From Entrophospora sp. SA101 (Eukaryota > Glomeromycota > Glomeromycetes > Entrophosporales > Entrophosporaceae): 17,047 nt of DNA. The translations under genes and the position numbers were made by a program. Positions within the stretch are counted from its first letter, which is position 1; each line of letters starts with the position of its first letter. The notes beneath the pieces are model-generated. The model worked only from the letters and a program-made list of their open reading frames with translations. It was not told the DNA's origin and did no database searches. Of this stretch, positions 1-9,255 are shown piece by piece. The stretch spans positions 1 through 17,047 of the forward strand of contig CAUDNR010001272.1 of assembly GCA_958430865.1 (NCBI GenBank). Reading direction: 5' to 3'.

Positions 1-1
1 A

Positions 2-301
2 GATTCCAACTTCTACCGCTAGTTCTCGTGTAGTTATATGAGGATTTTCATTAATAAAATCCTCCACCCTTCCAATTGTTTCTGGGGTGACAGCATCATG
101 GGGACAACCAGAACGAATTTCATCTTTAATGGTTTGCTGGCCCAGTTCAAATGCCTCAATCCAGCGATAAATTGTACTTTTAGACAGTGCTTTGTCTCCC
201 TCTACAACTATTAGCTTTTTATGAATATCAGCAACTGAAGTGCCATTCTTCCATTCAACAAAAATATAGTAACGTTGATGTTCACGAGTAGAATTTTCCA
301 T
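2..301 (-). CDS. mariner-type transposase, N-terminal part, cut by window edge
   Basis: An open frame of 100 codons starts at the ATG on the minus strand at 301-299 and runs off the left edge without a stop. The protein has the bipartite DNA-binding region of Mos1-like mariner transposases. A first helix-turn-helix lies at about residues 10-30 (YYIFVEWKNGTSVADIHKKL). A second begins around STIYRWIEAF at 42-51. It is followed by the typical linker EIRSGCP at 61-67 and a helix ending in NPHITTRELA at 86-95. The usual RSGRP motif here reads RSGCP. In the family these helices bind the terminal inverted repeats, and the DDE/D catalytic domain follows; that domain would lie outside the window, so activity cannot be judged. 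No stop or frameshift occurs in the visible part. The ATG is supported by the family's usual short N-terminus before the first helix. Confidence 0.82.
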   Translation of the reverse strand, partial: MENSTREHQRYYIFVEWKNGTSVADIHKKLIVVEGDKALSKSTIYRWIEAFELGQQTIKDEIRSGCPHDAVTPETIGRVEDFINENPHITTRELAVEVGI

Positions 302-488
302 TTGTTTTTGATGAGGAAATTCAAAAAATATTTTTTTATGAACCAGTCAATCAAATTTCGCCAATTTTTTTTCCTCAAATATATCGATGGTACTACTTTC
401 AGTAAATCATAACTTTGTTTAGGTATACCCACATATTATTGAGTAATACAATGATTCTCATTACTTTTCAGCCATACCACGTAAATGG

Positions 489-767
489 ACATATTAAACA
501 AAATCCCAGCCATTTTATTTTACAGATTTCTCCTTGATGCTAGTGATCATGGTGACTATCACAATAGGAGTGGACAGAGTCAAATTGCCACCTTATACTT
601 GTAAGGTACATGCTCTCATTGAGTTACACTTCTCCAACCTAGATATGGGCAAAAGCCCCCATTAAAAAATAACAAATTCCATTGATCAAATACAAATTAA
701 AGAATATATAACATACCAAACAAAATCTAAACCATTTTGTTTTACAGCTTTCCTCCTAACATCAGTG
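489..767. repeat. diverged direct repeat, two copies of about 57 bp
   Basis: The segment at 489-545 and the segment at 711-767 align without gaps. Shared blocks are AAACAAAATC, CCATTTT and TTTTACAG, and both copies end in AGTG. Most differences between the copies are transitions. The copies lie about 220 bases apart in non-coding DNA and are probably pieces of an old repeated element. Confidence 0.5.
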
Positions 768-1013
768 CCCAAATTAAATTTCAAAGTCATCAACCTCACT
801 CTAAATTGAAACTTCCTGTGCTTGGAACAAGTTGCAGATTCTCATTGCTTTGATGGATCTGAATGTTTATGCACACCTAATAACACAATTCTTCAAATTC
901 TGCAACCTCCAGAGTTATCACAGAGCCATCTTTACCCTAGGGGTAGGATTATTGTAGGCTAACATGTCAGCAGCCTTCACTGGTGAGGGAAATTAAGATT
1001 CAAACATCATTGA

Positions 1014-1077
1014 CAATGATGCAGTCTCGATAAAACTCCAGGGCCATACATTCCCCTGGAATTCAGTTGCATCATTG
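1014..1077. repeat. nested inverted repeat
   Basis: An outer perfect 10-bp inverted pair, CAATGATGCA at 1014-1023 and TGCATCATTG at 1068-1077, encloses an inner 7-bp pair, TCCAGGG at 1037-1043 and CCCTGGA at 1054-1060. The two stems are coaxial in order, so a single strand could fold into an interrupted hairpin with a 10-base loop. No gene is adjacent. It may be a remnant of a transposon end or a chance structure. Confidence 0.5.
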
Positions 1078-1292
1078 TATCATTGGGGGATGTGGTCAGA
1101 TTAACCTTATGTACAGAGGAAGAAAATGACTAATGTGTTCAGAGCAGCATATTTGCTTCAACATCTGCCAATTTCCGATAATCACACGTCGCATTTCGAA
1201 TTATTTCATTTCCCAATGACAAAGATTATCCAATCAAATTTTGAATTCAAATCTTAAATTATCACTTTTTTTTTCCAAAAAAAAAAACAACT

Positions 1293-2711
1293 ATGGACGT
1301 ATCTTCACAATTGGAAACTCGAACTTCAAATTTGTAGGCCATTAAAAAACAAATTTTTATTTATTTATTTATTTATTTATTTATTTTAATTAATTATACT
1401 CACTTAAACGAACTCCTACAGTAAACCAATAACCGTACCTGAAAAGCCAATTCCTTTAGATTTCGATCTTGCATTATTGACTGCCTATGATATAAATGTT
1501 TTAGATGAGACAAAAATAAAGTAAAAACACTTTAAGATATTTGGATTTATTCTACTATTGATTTAATTCCATTATTGAAAAAAATTTTTTTTTGAATATT
1601 GGAAAAAAAAGAAATGGCACAAATAATTACTTGAAAGAATATTCAAGAGATAATACACAATTGTTAATAAATAATATATATAAATCACAATTAACATCAT
1701 CACAAGATAATGGAACTGTAGCTGTATTACCCGAACAAAAAACCTTGATTCCAAGAGAAAAACCTGTAAATTTTTATCTTCATATTAGCATTTTATTCAT
1801 AATATATGTTTTCATATCCAACCTATCACCCACATTATTAATTCCATAATAACATAAATAGTTGCCAAAACCAAAACCACCAACGAAATGGGAAAGATTT
1901 GCCAAATCGAAGGGCATACAGAAATATAAAAAATCAAGAAAAGTTTATGATGATGTAAAAGATGAATGGGTTCCTAGATGGGGTTATAAAGGCGCTAATA
2001 ACGAGGAGTTAAATGATTGGTTAATACCTGTACCTAATAATTCTGGTAAAAATCTTTATTACTAGTATTATTATAATTATTATAATCAGATTTAATAAAT
2101 AATATTTGAATTATTTGTATATATTTAAGATCCATATGAAGATCAATTTGATAAAAGACGTCAGGATAAAAAAGAGAGAATCAATAAAAATAAAGCACAA
2201 CAACAAAAAAATCTTGAAATTGCTCAAAAACAAGCACCAAGCATCATTAATAGCAATAATAGTAGTAACAATAAATCTTCAAGAAGATTAGAATTACAAC
2301 GACAGATTGCAATCACTAAAACTTCAACTGCCAGTGTTGGTAAATTTGAAAAACAATTAGATAATGAACCAAAATTAAAGGGTATTAAAAGAAAGGTAAC
2401 TTAATTATTGATATTATTAATTATTACAATTATATTATATGATAATTAATATTTTTACCATTTTTATAAATTACCAGTTTGAGTCAAATATTGGAGATGT
2501 TAATAAAGAAAAAGAATCAAATTTACATATATTAAATAAAATTGTTGATAAAAGTCCAAAGAATATCTTAAATGTTAGAAAGGTATTAAATAAATGTTCA
2601 AAATTAACTATAAAAATATGATAAATATATTTATTTGATATATGTCTAATTTTTTTTTTTTTTTTTTTTGCTTTTAAAAACTAGGCAATTGCAAAAAGAA
2701 ACAAAAAATAA
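1293..2711 (+). CDS. RRS1: ribosome biogenesis regulatory protein Rrs1 (7 exons)
   Basis: Exons: 1293-1333, 1422-1520, 1612-1765, 1862-2045, 2130-2395, 2478-2582, 2685-2711; all introns are GT-AG (82-102 nt) and phase is kept, giving 291 residues. The family is nucleolar; with Rpf2 and the 5S RNP (5S rRNA, uL18, uL5) it enters the pre-60S particle. Family blocks seen in order: VPEKPIPLDFDLALL in exon 2 (about 19-33), RDNTQLLIN (59-67), IPREKP at the end of exon 3, TKWERFAKSKGIQK (106-119), WGYKGAN (138-144), DPYEDQFDKRR after the fourth intron, and STASVGKFEK in exon 5. The tail is basic (AIAKRNKK, then TAA). The start is the only ATG that splices into exon 2 in phase. The first intron carries a TTTA microsatellite and the last a run of 20 T. 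The exon 3 acceptor could instead lie at 1647 (just before GATAATACA), a shorter in-phase choice; the one given keeps the segment before RDNTQLL. NOC2 follows on the same strand. Confidence 0.93.
1355..1386. repeat. (TTTA)n microsatellite in RRS1 intron 1
   Basis: About seven uninterrupted TTTA units lie inside the first intron of RRS1, followed by an AT-rich stretch before the acceptor TCCTACAG at 1414-1421. Confidence 0.9.
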
Positions 2712-2734
2712 TTTGTAAAATTTAACTTAATAAC

Positions 2735-2740
2735 AATAAA
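2735..2740 (+). promoter_or_regulatory. candidate RRS1 polyadenylation signal AATAAA
   Basis: AATAAA lies 24 bases after the RRS1 stop codon. Further ATAAAA-type hexamers follow at 2745-2757. In such AT-rich DNA the motif can occur by chance, so position is the main support. Confidence 0.45.
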
Positions 2741-3829
2741 ATTAATAAAATAAAATAATGAACATTCTAGGAATGCTCTATATAGTATCAAGGGAAAAGA
2801 ATTTCCAAGACGTTGGCCATAACTTTATAGAAAGCCTCAAATAAATCACACGTCACTGCCACTATACATGGTCTGTCCTTCTAAAACATCTTGGTCTTAT
2901 TCCTCCATTTTGATTCATAAACAAAAATGCAAGCTCCCTTGGTATTGCAATTATACATGAAACCTTCTTTATTTGAGCTTAAATTCAAATTACATAGTAA
3001 AAACCAATTTTGACTTCATGATTCCAGTAAGTCTATGAAAAGCGTTAATATAAGTAATTGATATCAGAAAAAATTAATCACCAGATAATCTATGAAACAA
3101 TTTGTCATTTTCTTTCTCCATGAGAATCTGCTTATACTGAAAAATATATATGAGATAATGTACATAGCCGTCAATTAAAGAATACGATCCATTTTATAAA
3201 AATACAATCAGTAAGTATTATAATCAATATATGCTTATTTTAACATTAATGAATATTTGAACTGTGTTAACACTCAAAAAAATCCCAAACAAAAGTGTTT
3301 TAAGAACGATTTAACTTCCAGTCATACACAGTGCAAGCCGTGAACTTTCTGCGCCACAGCGGCAATAAAAAATTTCAGGTTTCCAGAATTCGAGCAGTTT
3401 GAAATAGCACGCCGTACGTAGAAGTTAGAACCCAAGAATTAGAAACCAAGTTAAACGCCAAACAAAACCTGAACAATTAAGTTAAGACCAAAGTAAAGGA
3501 AGTATTAATTTGTACTTTTGGATTTTGTTACTCCATCATCTCCATACGCATGAATGGATGAAAAAAATGTTGAACATCGAGTTTTATTTTTGATGATAAA
3601 AAACAATAAAAAAGACAATAAAAAAGTGATTCTAAAGCAGGAAAACGATTAAAAAACAAACATGGATCTAAAATGCTAAAAATATTTGTTTTTTTATTAC
3701 CATTATCACTGTATTTTTCAATACTTGAGACTTGAAAATTTATATTTTTTTGACGATCATTTCTTATTTTATTATAAATGTAAATTAAAAAATTTTATCT
3801 ATCTAAACGTAAATAAAAATTTTTTTGAA
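2741..3829. other. intergenic stretch between RRS1 and NOC2
   Basis: No supported gene. A less AT-rich island at about 3310-3480 contains an imperfect 14-bp tandem pair at 3423-3436 and 3437-3450 (AGTTAGAACCCAAG, AATTAGAAACCAAG; 12 of 14 match). At 2790-2970 two minus-strand frames are partly open but broken by stops and resemble nothing recognised; this may be a transposon remnant. The final 150 bases before 3830 are very AT-rich and should contain the NOC2 promoter and leader. No clear TATA box can be singled out. Confidence 0.5.
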
Positions 3830-5157
3830 ATGGCAAAAATTAAAAAATCAACAAAGAAATTTCAAAAGCAACATTTAAAAAAAACAATAGAAAGGAGACA
3901 AAAAGTAAATAAAATAAAAAAATCCATAGAAAAAAAGAAACTAAAGAAGAAAAAAGTACCAGCTTTTGAAGAAGAAGATAAGTTCAAAAAAAAAGATGCT
4001 AAAATTAGACCAAAGAGAGAAAAGCAAGAAGAGAAAGAGGATATAAATGAAGATGAAGACGAAGAATCATCCGAGGAAACAACTAACTATAATGATGATA
4101 AATTAGATAATGAAAATATATCTAATGAATCTGATGATTACGATGATTATGATTCAGATGAAGAAGCAATTTTGAATATTAAGTTGGATGATGACTATGA
4201 AAAAGAGGAGGAAGATGAAGAGGAGGAAAAAAAGTCATCCAAAAAATCAATCAATCATAATAATGATGACATCAGCAACGATGACAATGATGATATACCA
4301 GACCTAACATTTGAAATGATTACAAAATGGCAAAAATCTATTACAGAGGTAATATTCATTCATTGTTTGTATTTATTATATATATTTTCCTAAAAAAAAA
4401 TTAATAAATTTGGATTTATAGTCAAAATCTTTGAAATCAACACATCGATTAATCCTTGCATTTCGTGCAGCAGCTCACCTTAATGATGATGAAAACGAAA
4501 AAACTTATTCTTATAAGATAACTGATCCGACAGGTTTTTTTTTCAAATTATTTGAAATAAATTATCATTGAATTTTCTGATTTTAACAATAAAATTTTTT
4601 TTTGTCTGGTGTTGCTATTATTATTAGTATTTAATAATCTTCTTGTAATATGTATGAAATATATTCCTGGAGTTTTCAATCATCATTTAAAGGTGGAAGA
4701 TACTGATGTATCAAAAAAGTATGTATAATTCTATTATCACGTGCACTATATATATTCACATAATATATATACTTACATAATATAATATACAACTTTTATT
4801 TATTGAATAGTAAACTTCCATGTTTTAATCATAAATGGAAAACTCTTGAACTAATGGTGAAATCATTTCTAAACAATGTTCTTTATATTCTTAAACAATT
4901 AACAGATAAGAATATGATTAATTTTTTTACAAAAGAGTCTGAAAAAATTCTTCATTATTATGCAAGTATTCCCAAATTGGCAACTCAATATCTAAAGGCT
5001 GTTTTACAAATTTGGGGATTTGCTGATGATAAATCTAGAATTTTAATTTTTTTGAATATTCATAAACTTGCGATTCTAGCACCACCACCATTTATTGATT
5101 TTTGTTTGAAAGTAAGCATTATACAATAAATTAATCGATAGACTATTAATAGACTAA

Positions 5158-5188
<31 letters not shown>

Positions 5189-6666
5189 CATACATACATT
5201 TATTTATTTATATTATTTATTTAGAATGTATATACTAGTTTTGTCAGCAATTCTAAAGAGACAACAGCTTTTACCATACCATCTATTAATCTTATGGGTA
5301 ATTGTGCAGTCCAGATTTATGGTATTGATTTCAAAAGTTCATATCAATCAGCTTTCAATTATATAAGACAGTTAGCAATTAATCTCAGAAACGCAATGAA
5401 TGTTAAGAGCAAGGTATAGCAACAGAATAAACAAATTTTAAATTAATATTTTAATATTTATAAATGCATTGATAAATGACAATCTTTATTTATTAATGAC
5501 AATCTCCATCATTAATAACAAATAGGATAGTCATAGATTAATATATAATTGGCAATTTATTCATTGTATTGAATATTGGTCAAGAATTTTAGGAACTTAT
5601 TGTGATCAAAGAAGAATAGCCGAAGGAGGGGAATCTTCTTTACAAGAATTAATCTATCCATTTGTTCAAGTTACCATTGGTGTAATCAAGTATGTTTATA
5701 TATATATATCAATTAACACACATGAATAGTTTATTAATCATTAATTAATAATATTAATTAATAGCTTAAACTCAACTGTAGAATATTTTCCACTTCGATT
5801 CCATTGTATTCGTTCATTAATTAATCTTATTAAAACTACTGGAACTTTTATCCCATTGGCAACTTTTCTTTTTGATATATTACAATCAAAAGAAGTTGTA
5901 CGTTCACCAAGACCATCCACTTTGAAACCATTAGATTTCTCGATCATTCTCAAAGTTCCAAAGAATTATCTACATACTAGATCATATCAGGATGGAATAT
6001 GCGAAGAGTTATTTGAATCATTTTTAGAGTATTATGCTTGTTTTTGTAAATCAATAAGTTTTCCTGAATTGATAATACCTGGAGTCGTTCAAGTATGCAT
6101 GTGTGTATGAAATTTTTAATTTAGAAATAATTCTAATATTAATTTAATTAAATTTACCTGTAGTTGAAACGTCACATTAAGCACTCTTCAAATTTTAAAT
6201 TCAACAAACAATTACAACAACTTAACGAAAAGGTAAAATAAAATTATATTTTGATTGTTAAATCAAATAATATTTTATAATATTGATTAATTAGTTTATT
6301 TGTTTATTTATCTATCTAAGCTTGAACAAAATTCCAAGTATATTGAACAACAACGTTCAAAAGTTGATTTCAGTCCAAATAATTTAACTCAACTGGTAAA
6401 TCATTTATTATTAATATTTATCATTGTTGGTGATTATACTTTAATTATATATTTATTGTTTATCAATATTTAGAGATCCTTTTTGAAAGATATAAGTCCT
6501 GATTCCACTCCACTTGGTAAATTTGCAAAATCAATGAGATTATTAAAAGAGCAACAAAAACAACCATTAAAGATGGTAAATATAATTAATTTATTTTTCA
6601 AAATGCTAACTGACAATTTAAATAATAATATTTATTTCAAATAAATAGGATATAGATGGTAAATAG
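3830..6666 (+). CDS. NOC2: nucleolar complex protein 2, Noc2 (11 exons)
   Basis: Exons: 3830-4348, 4422-4533, 4628-4718, 4811-5111, 5225-5413, 5526-5689, 5765-6092, 6164-6232, 6321-6395, 6474-6575, 6649-6666; every junction is GT-AG and keeps phase, giving 655 residues (yeast Noc2 is about 710). In yeast, Noc2 pairs with Noc1 and then Noc3 to move and mature pre-60S particles from nucleolus to nucleoplasm. The N-terminus begins MAKIKKSTKKFQKQHLKK, a basic targeting stretch typical of the family. A long acidic Asp/Glu-rich region follows (about 75-165), then the helical-repeat Noc2 domain, about 174-620. Recognisable blocks include FNHKWKTLELMVKSFLNN (exon 4), YIRQLAINLRNAMN (exon 5), YNWQFIHCIEYWSRIL (exon 6), YFPLRFHCIRSLINL and FCKSISFPELIIPGVVQ (exon 7). 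The C-terminus is shorter than in yeast. An in-frame extension upstream of 3830 has hydrophobic, AT-driven composition and is judged untranslated. Intron 4 carries a CATA microsatellite. Confidence 0.94.
5161..5216. repeat. (CATA)n and (TTTA)n microsatellite in NOC2 intron 4
   Basis: About ten CATA units run from 5161 to 5199 and pass directly into TTTA-type repeats before the acceptor at 5221-5224. The repeat is entirely intronic and sits between a likely branch point (ACTAAT near 5153-5158) and the acceptor, so its length alters the branch-to-acceptor distance. Confidence 0.9.
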
Positions 6667-6888
6667 ATGATGAGATGGCAATTATTTAAAAAAATTTCTA
6701 TTGTATCTTTTTATTTGAACTACTAAGGTTAAAATTTCTTATCATTGCAAAAAAATATCATTCAAAATTAAATTTTTATAATATATAATTAAAAATCAAA
6801 AATCAAAAAAAAAATTTATCTATTAAATACCTAAATAATTGAATATAATGAATACTATAGTAGTGCTTGTGCTGCTTTAAAAGATTCA
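6667..6888. other. short NOC2 3' flank
   Basis: Very AT-rich, with several A and T runs and no gene. It separates the NOC2 stop from the end of the minus-strand coding remnant, so the two are tail to tail. Termination and polyadenylation signals for NOC2 should lie here, but no single hexamer stands out. Confidence 0.5.
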
Positions 6889-7402
6889 TTAGTAATTTGA
6901 TTTATGATCTACCAAACCCGGAATTTTTTGCTGTTGAACACCAACCCACTTCAATGGTGGCATTTTATCACTTAAAATAAATAATTGTGGTTCTAATTTT
7001 ACAGGTTCTATTGGATTGAATTGAATATCTGATTTATTCTTATTTTTTGGTTCAAGATTATTTCATTTGATTTCATTGTAGTAGTATCATCATCATCAAC
7101 ATCATCTCATCTTTACCAGATGAAGAAACATTAGTTTCTGATGATGGTATTAACAGTTGTTGTTGATTATATTTGTAAAGTGTTGCCTGATGATGATGAT
7201 GAATTTATTAGTGGCATAATTGGTGATCAAGGAAAATTCGACATGACTTTTCTTTAGTTGCTCTTTGTATAACGCTTTTAATTCCTATAAATGTCTAATT
7301 AGTCCAAAATTTAAAGCAACGTTAACCTTTCCACTAAAATCTACCGAAAATCTGTGATCTACAACCTTTACTTTCTATTCCCTGTATAGTATCCAATTGC
7401 TA

Positions 7403-7812
7403 GAGGTGGACGACAGCAAAAACCATTAACTATTATTGACTTTATCAAAAATGGTATCTGCTCCTCAAAGGTGATCATTTTTAAAAAAATAATTGCACCG
7501 AATGATTATTTAGAAGTCAGGGAATGATTTGTTGCAGCCAGATTTTTCATTTAAACTTACTAGCAAATGTTACAAGGGTTTAAAATCTCACTATTTTTGT
7601 GTAAAATTTACTAAATTCTCTTTATTTCGTTGGTCGAAAATAATTTCACGTGATATTTTCACAATAATTTTCTTAAATTCTATTGGTTAGTCTGCTTGTA
7701 TCATAATGATTTTCTTGAAATTTATTGGCTAAAATTTGTGCATGTGATAAATTTTAAAACAAAATTTTCCGCACCCTTTGTATCACTTGATGGATTTTGC
7801 TGTCGTCCACTG
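7403..7812. mobile_element. 410-bp MITE with TA target duplication, Tc1/mariner-like ends
   Basis: The left end holds GTGGACGACAGCAAAA at 7406-7421 and the right end its exact reverse complement at 7795-7810. The match extends imperfectly inward through CCAT (19 of the first 20 bases agree). TA flanks both sides (7401-7402 and 7813-7814). The right terminus read inward starts CAGTGGACG, the CAGTG-type end common in Tc1/mariner elements; the left has GAGGTGGACG, with one extra base. No open frame for a transposase exists inside, so it would move only with enzyme supplied elsewhere. Internal diverged tandem units start at about 7630, 7682 and 7724. It sits inside the minus-strand coding remnant. 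Confidence 0.87.
7630..7770. repeat. diverged tandem repeat inside the MITE
   Basis: Three units of about 43-53 bp each begin with a GTTGGTC, ATTGGTTA or ATTGGCTA variant. Units 1 and 2 share a block with 19 of 25 matches (7666-7690 and 7709-7733, core ATTTTCTT). Units 1 and 3 share CACGTGATA and CATGTGATA. This looks like old internal duplication in a non-autonomous element. Confidence 0.45.
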
Positions 7813-8845
7813 TAGATAAAGTAAAAATATATTTGTTAGATGCTGCTTCAACATACTCAAACCATTTTTGAAATGAAATTATTTTTCATCTACAATTTTT
7901 AATTTTTTACATGTACTTTTTAACAAAGCAATGCCATTGATTTTCATATCAAGGAATCTATTAATCTTTTCGCCATTACCTATCGATCTTTTCATATCCA
8001 CTAAAAGTTTATCAAAACTTGTTTGAACACAACAGAATCGTGAAATGATTTGGATATATTGCTATATGAACTTTCTCTATAGAAATTGAATTTTTCCAGT
8101 AGGTTTGATCAATAATCCTCCAATGGGCAAATCCTTGAACGTCAATTATTGTTGTTGTTGTTGTTTATTTTTTGTTGTCACTTTATTAATTGATTTCTCT
8201 GCAGCAGCAGTTGTTATTTGTGTAATATTATTATTCGTAGGATTAAGATGTTCAGTTTGTTTAAATCAGATGTTACATTGGCAGCTGTTATTCTTTTTTC
8301 TTCGACCAATGCTAAAAGTCTATTACCCATGCGAAGAAATATAAGAACTGTTTTCATCGCAAGTATAGCTAGAATTTGTTGTAGCTTTACATCTGCATGA
8401 ATCAATACATTTGCAGCTTCCACAGATTTGACATCCCAACTATCGGTTAGTTGGAATTGTATAGGATCTATTGCTAATATTAGTATTTTTTGACACTCAT
8501 ATTCCAACAAGGATTGAAGACGTTCAGCTCTAAAAACAGACTTGTAAGGTATAGAAAATTTAGACTGTAATTTGTCTTTTTATTATTTTATAATATTAAT
8601 TAATATTAAACATATGCATTTATCTTAATGTATTTTATTAATAAATACATGCCACACTGACAACGGATTTTTGATTGGGTTTTTCTATATTAATATTACT
8701 AGTTTTAATACACCACATCATTATAATTTATTTCTTCGCCATATTCAATCTATAATAATTTTATCATTTTGACACACCTCTTTTGCCTTCTGCACTCTTT
8801 GTTCAATTTTTATATCTTCTTTTTGTTTTAAATTGGTAGCATTTA

Positions 8846-9255
8846 TTTTATTTTTGATTTACAATATAATTAATAATTTAAATGGGTAATTTGTTGTAAA
8901 TAAAAAAGACGCGATTATCTTTCCCGTGACATAGATTGGTCTGAAAATTGAAGTGATCGGCGTCAGAAATAATAATACTGACCACCGTAAACTCTATCAA
9001 TTCCCAAATATTATGCAATTAAAAAAAAAGTAAACTGTGAGAAGTCCCAATCCATCATTTTAACGGTTTATTTTTTTTTGTAGCACCCGTAAACTTTTGA
9101 AGAGTATAAAAAAGGTCTTAAAAGTGGCACACAAATATAATGCTTTATATAGTAGTGATATTCTCGATCGTCAATAGATTTTTTTTTGAAATTATAAAAA
9201 CTTACCAACTAAAATTTATTAAAATTATTTATTATAAATAAGATTAATTTTTAAA
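8846..9255 (+). other. intergenic stretch with likely COPA promoter
   Basis: No gene is seen. The part at 8900-9120 is somewhat less AT-rich than its surroundings. A TATA-like run, TATAAAAAAGG at 9105-9115, lies about 150 bases before the COPA start codon and is the best promoter candidate. The last 80 bases are a typical A/T-rich leader. No RNA gene, repeat or conserved operator could be recognised. Confidence 0.45.
9105..9115 (+). promoter_or_regulatory. candidate TATA box of COPA
   Basis: TATAAAAAAGG sits about 150 bases before the start codon, in a region free of other features. The motif matches a TATA element, but chance occurrence in AT-rich DNA is possible. Confidence 0.35.

Larger units (their letters stand above)
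302..1292. other. gene-free stretch between mariner fragment and RRS1
   Basis: No open frame of convincing length or content occurs here on either strand. The part next to 301 should hold the 5' untranslated region and terminal inverted repeat of the mariner element, but the partner end is outside the window, so its limits cannot be set. Base composition is less AT-rich at about 780-1200 than in the flanks. The stretch also holds a diverged direct repeat (489-545 and 711-767) and a nested inverted repeat (1014-1077), listed separately. The last 100 bases, with poly-T and poly-A runs at 1266-1287, are the likely RRS1 promoter and leader. Confidence 0.6.
6889..8780 (-). pseudogene. unidentified minus-strand gene, apparently decayed and split by a MITE
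   Basis: The protein family is not recognised. Coding-like minus-strand segments in order are: (0) about 8843-8778, charged, with EQRVQKAKE just before a GTGTGT; (1) 8579-8260, containing AERLQSLLEYECQKIL and QLTDSWDVKSVEAANVLIH; (2) 8259-7882 in another frame, with a threonine/glutamine-rich part, FKDLPIGGLLIKPTGK and QTSFDKLLVDMKRS; (3) 7870-7814, with WFEYVEAASNKYIFTLS; then the MITE; (4) 7400 to about 7200, with ELKALYKEQLKKSHVEF; (5) 7059-6889, with MPPLKWVGVQQQKIPGL and a TAA at 6891-6889. In-frame stops are TAA at 8148 and TAG at 8079, 8064, 7377 and 7287. Shifts of one base occur near 8255 and in the A-run near 7882. Some stops could be intronic (several read TATAG), so an intron-rich gene cannot be excluded. 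Glutamine and aspartate runs suggest a regulatory or scaffold protein, but no function is proposed. Confidence 0.5.

Noticed and set aside
2758..2970. Possible small ORF on the plus strand and partly open minus-strand frames
   Set aside because: The plus frame is only 29 codons. The minus frames are interrupted and resemble nothing recognised, so only the stretch is noted.
3310..3480. tRNA or SINE-like element in the GC-richer island
   Set aside because: No complete A and B box arrangement and no cloverleaf could be drawn; only an imperfect 14-bp tandem pair is present.
3686..3829. 48-codon N-terminal extension of NOC2
   Set aside because: The extension is dominated by Phe, Tyr and Leu from AT-rich leader sequence, whereas MAKIKKSTKKFQ at 3830 matches the family's N-terminus.
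4349..6648. Intronic snoRNAs in NOC2 or RRS1
   Set aside because: The introns are 71-113 nt, and I found no paired C (RTGATGA) and D (CTGA) boxes with flanking stems in them.
8105..8400. Plus-strand open frames, one rich in cysteine and hydrophobic residues
   Set aside because: They are antisense to the glutamine-rich and conserved-looking minus-strand segment, and their composition follows from the complementary CAA/GCA codons.
6889..8780. Reassigned genetic code (TAA/TAG read as glutamine) to explain the minus-strand stops
   Set aside because: RRS1, NOC2 and COPA all end at TAA or TAG exactly where their families end, and none has such codons inside its exons. Decay or introns explain the stops more simply.
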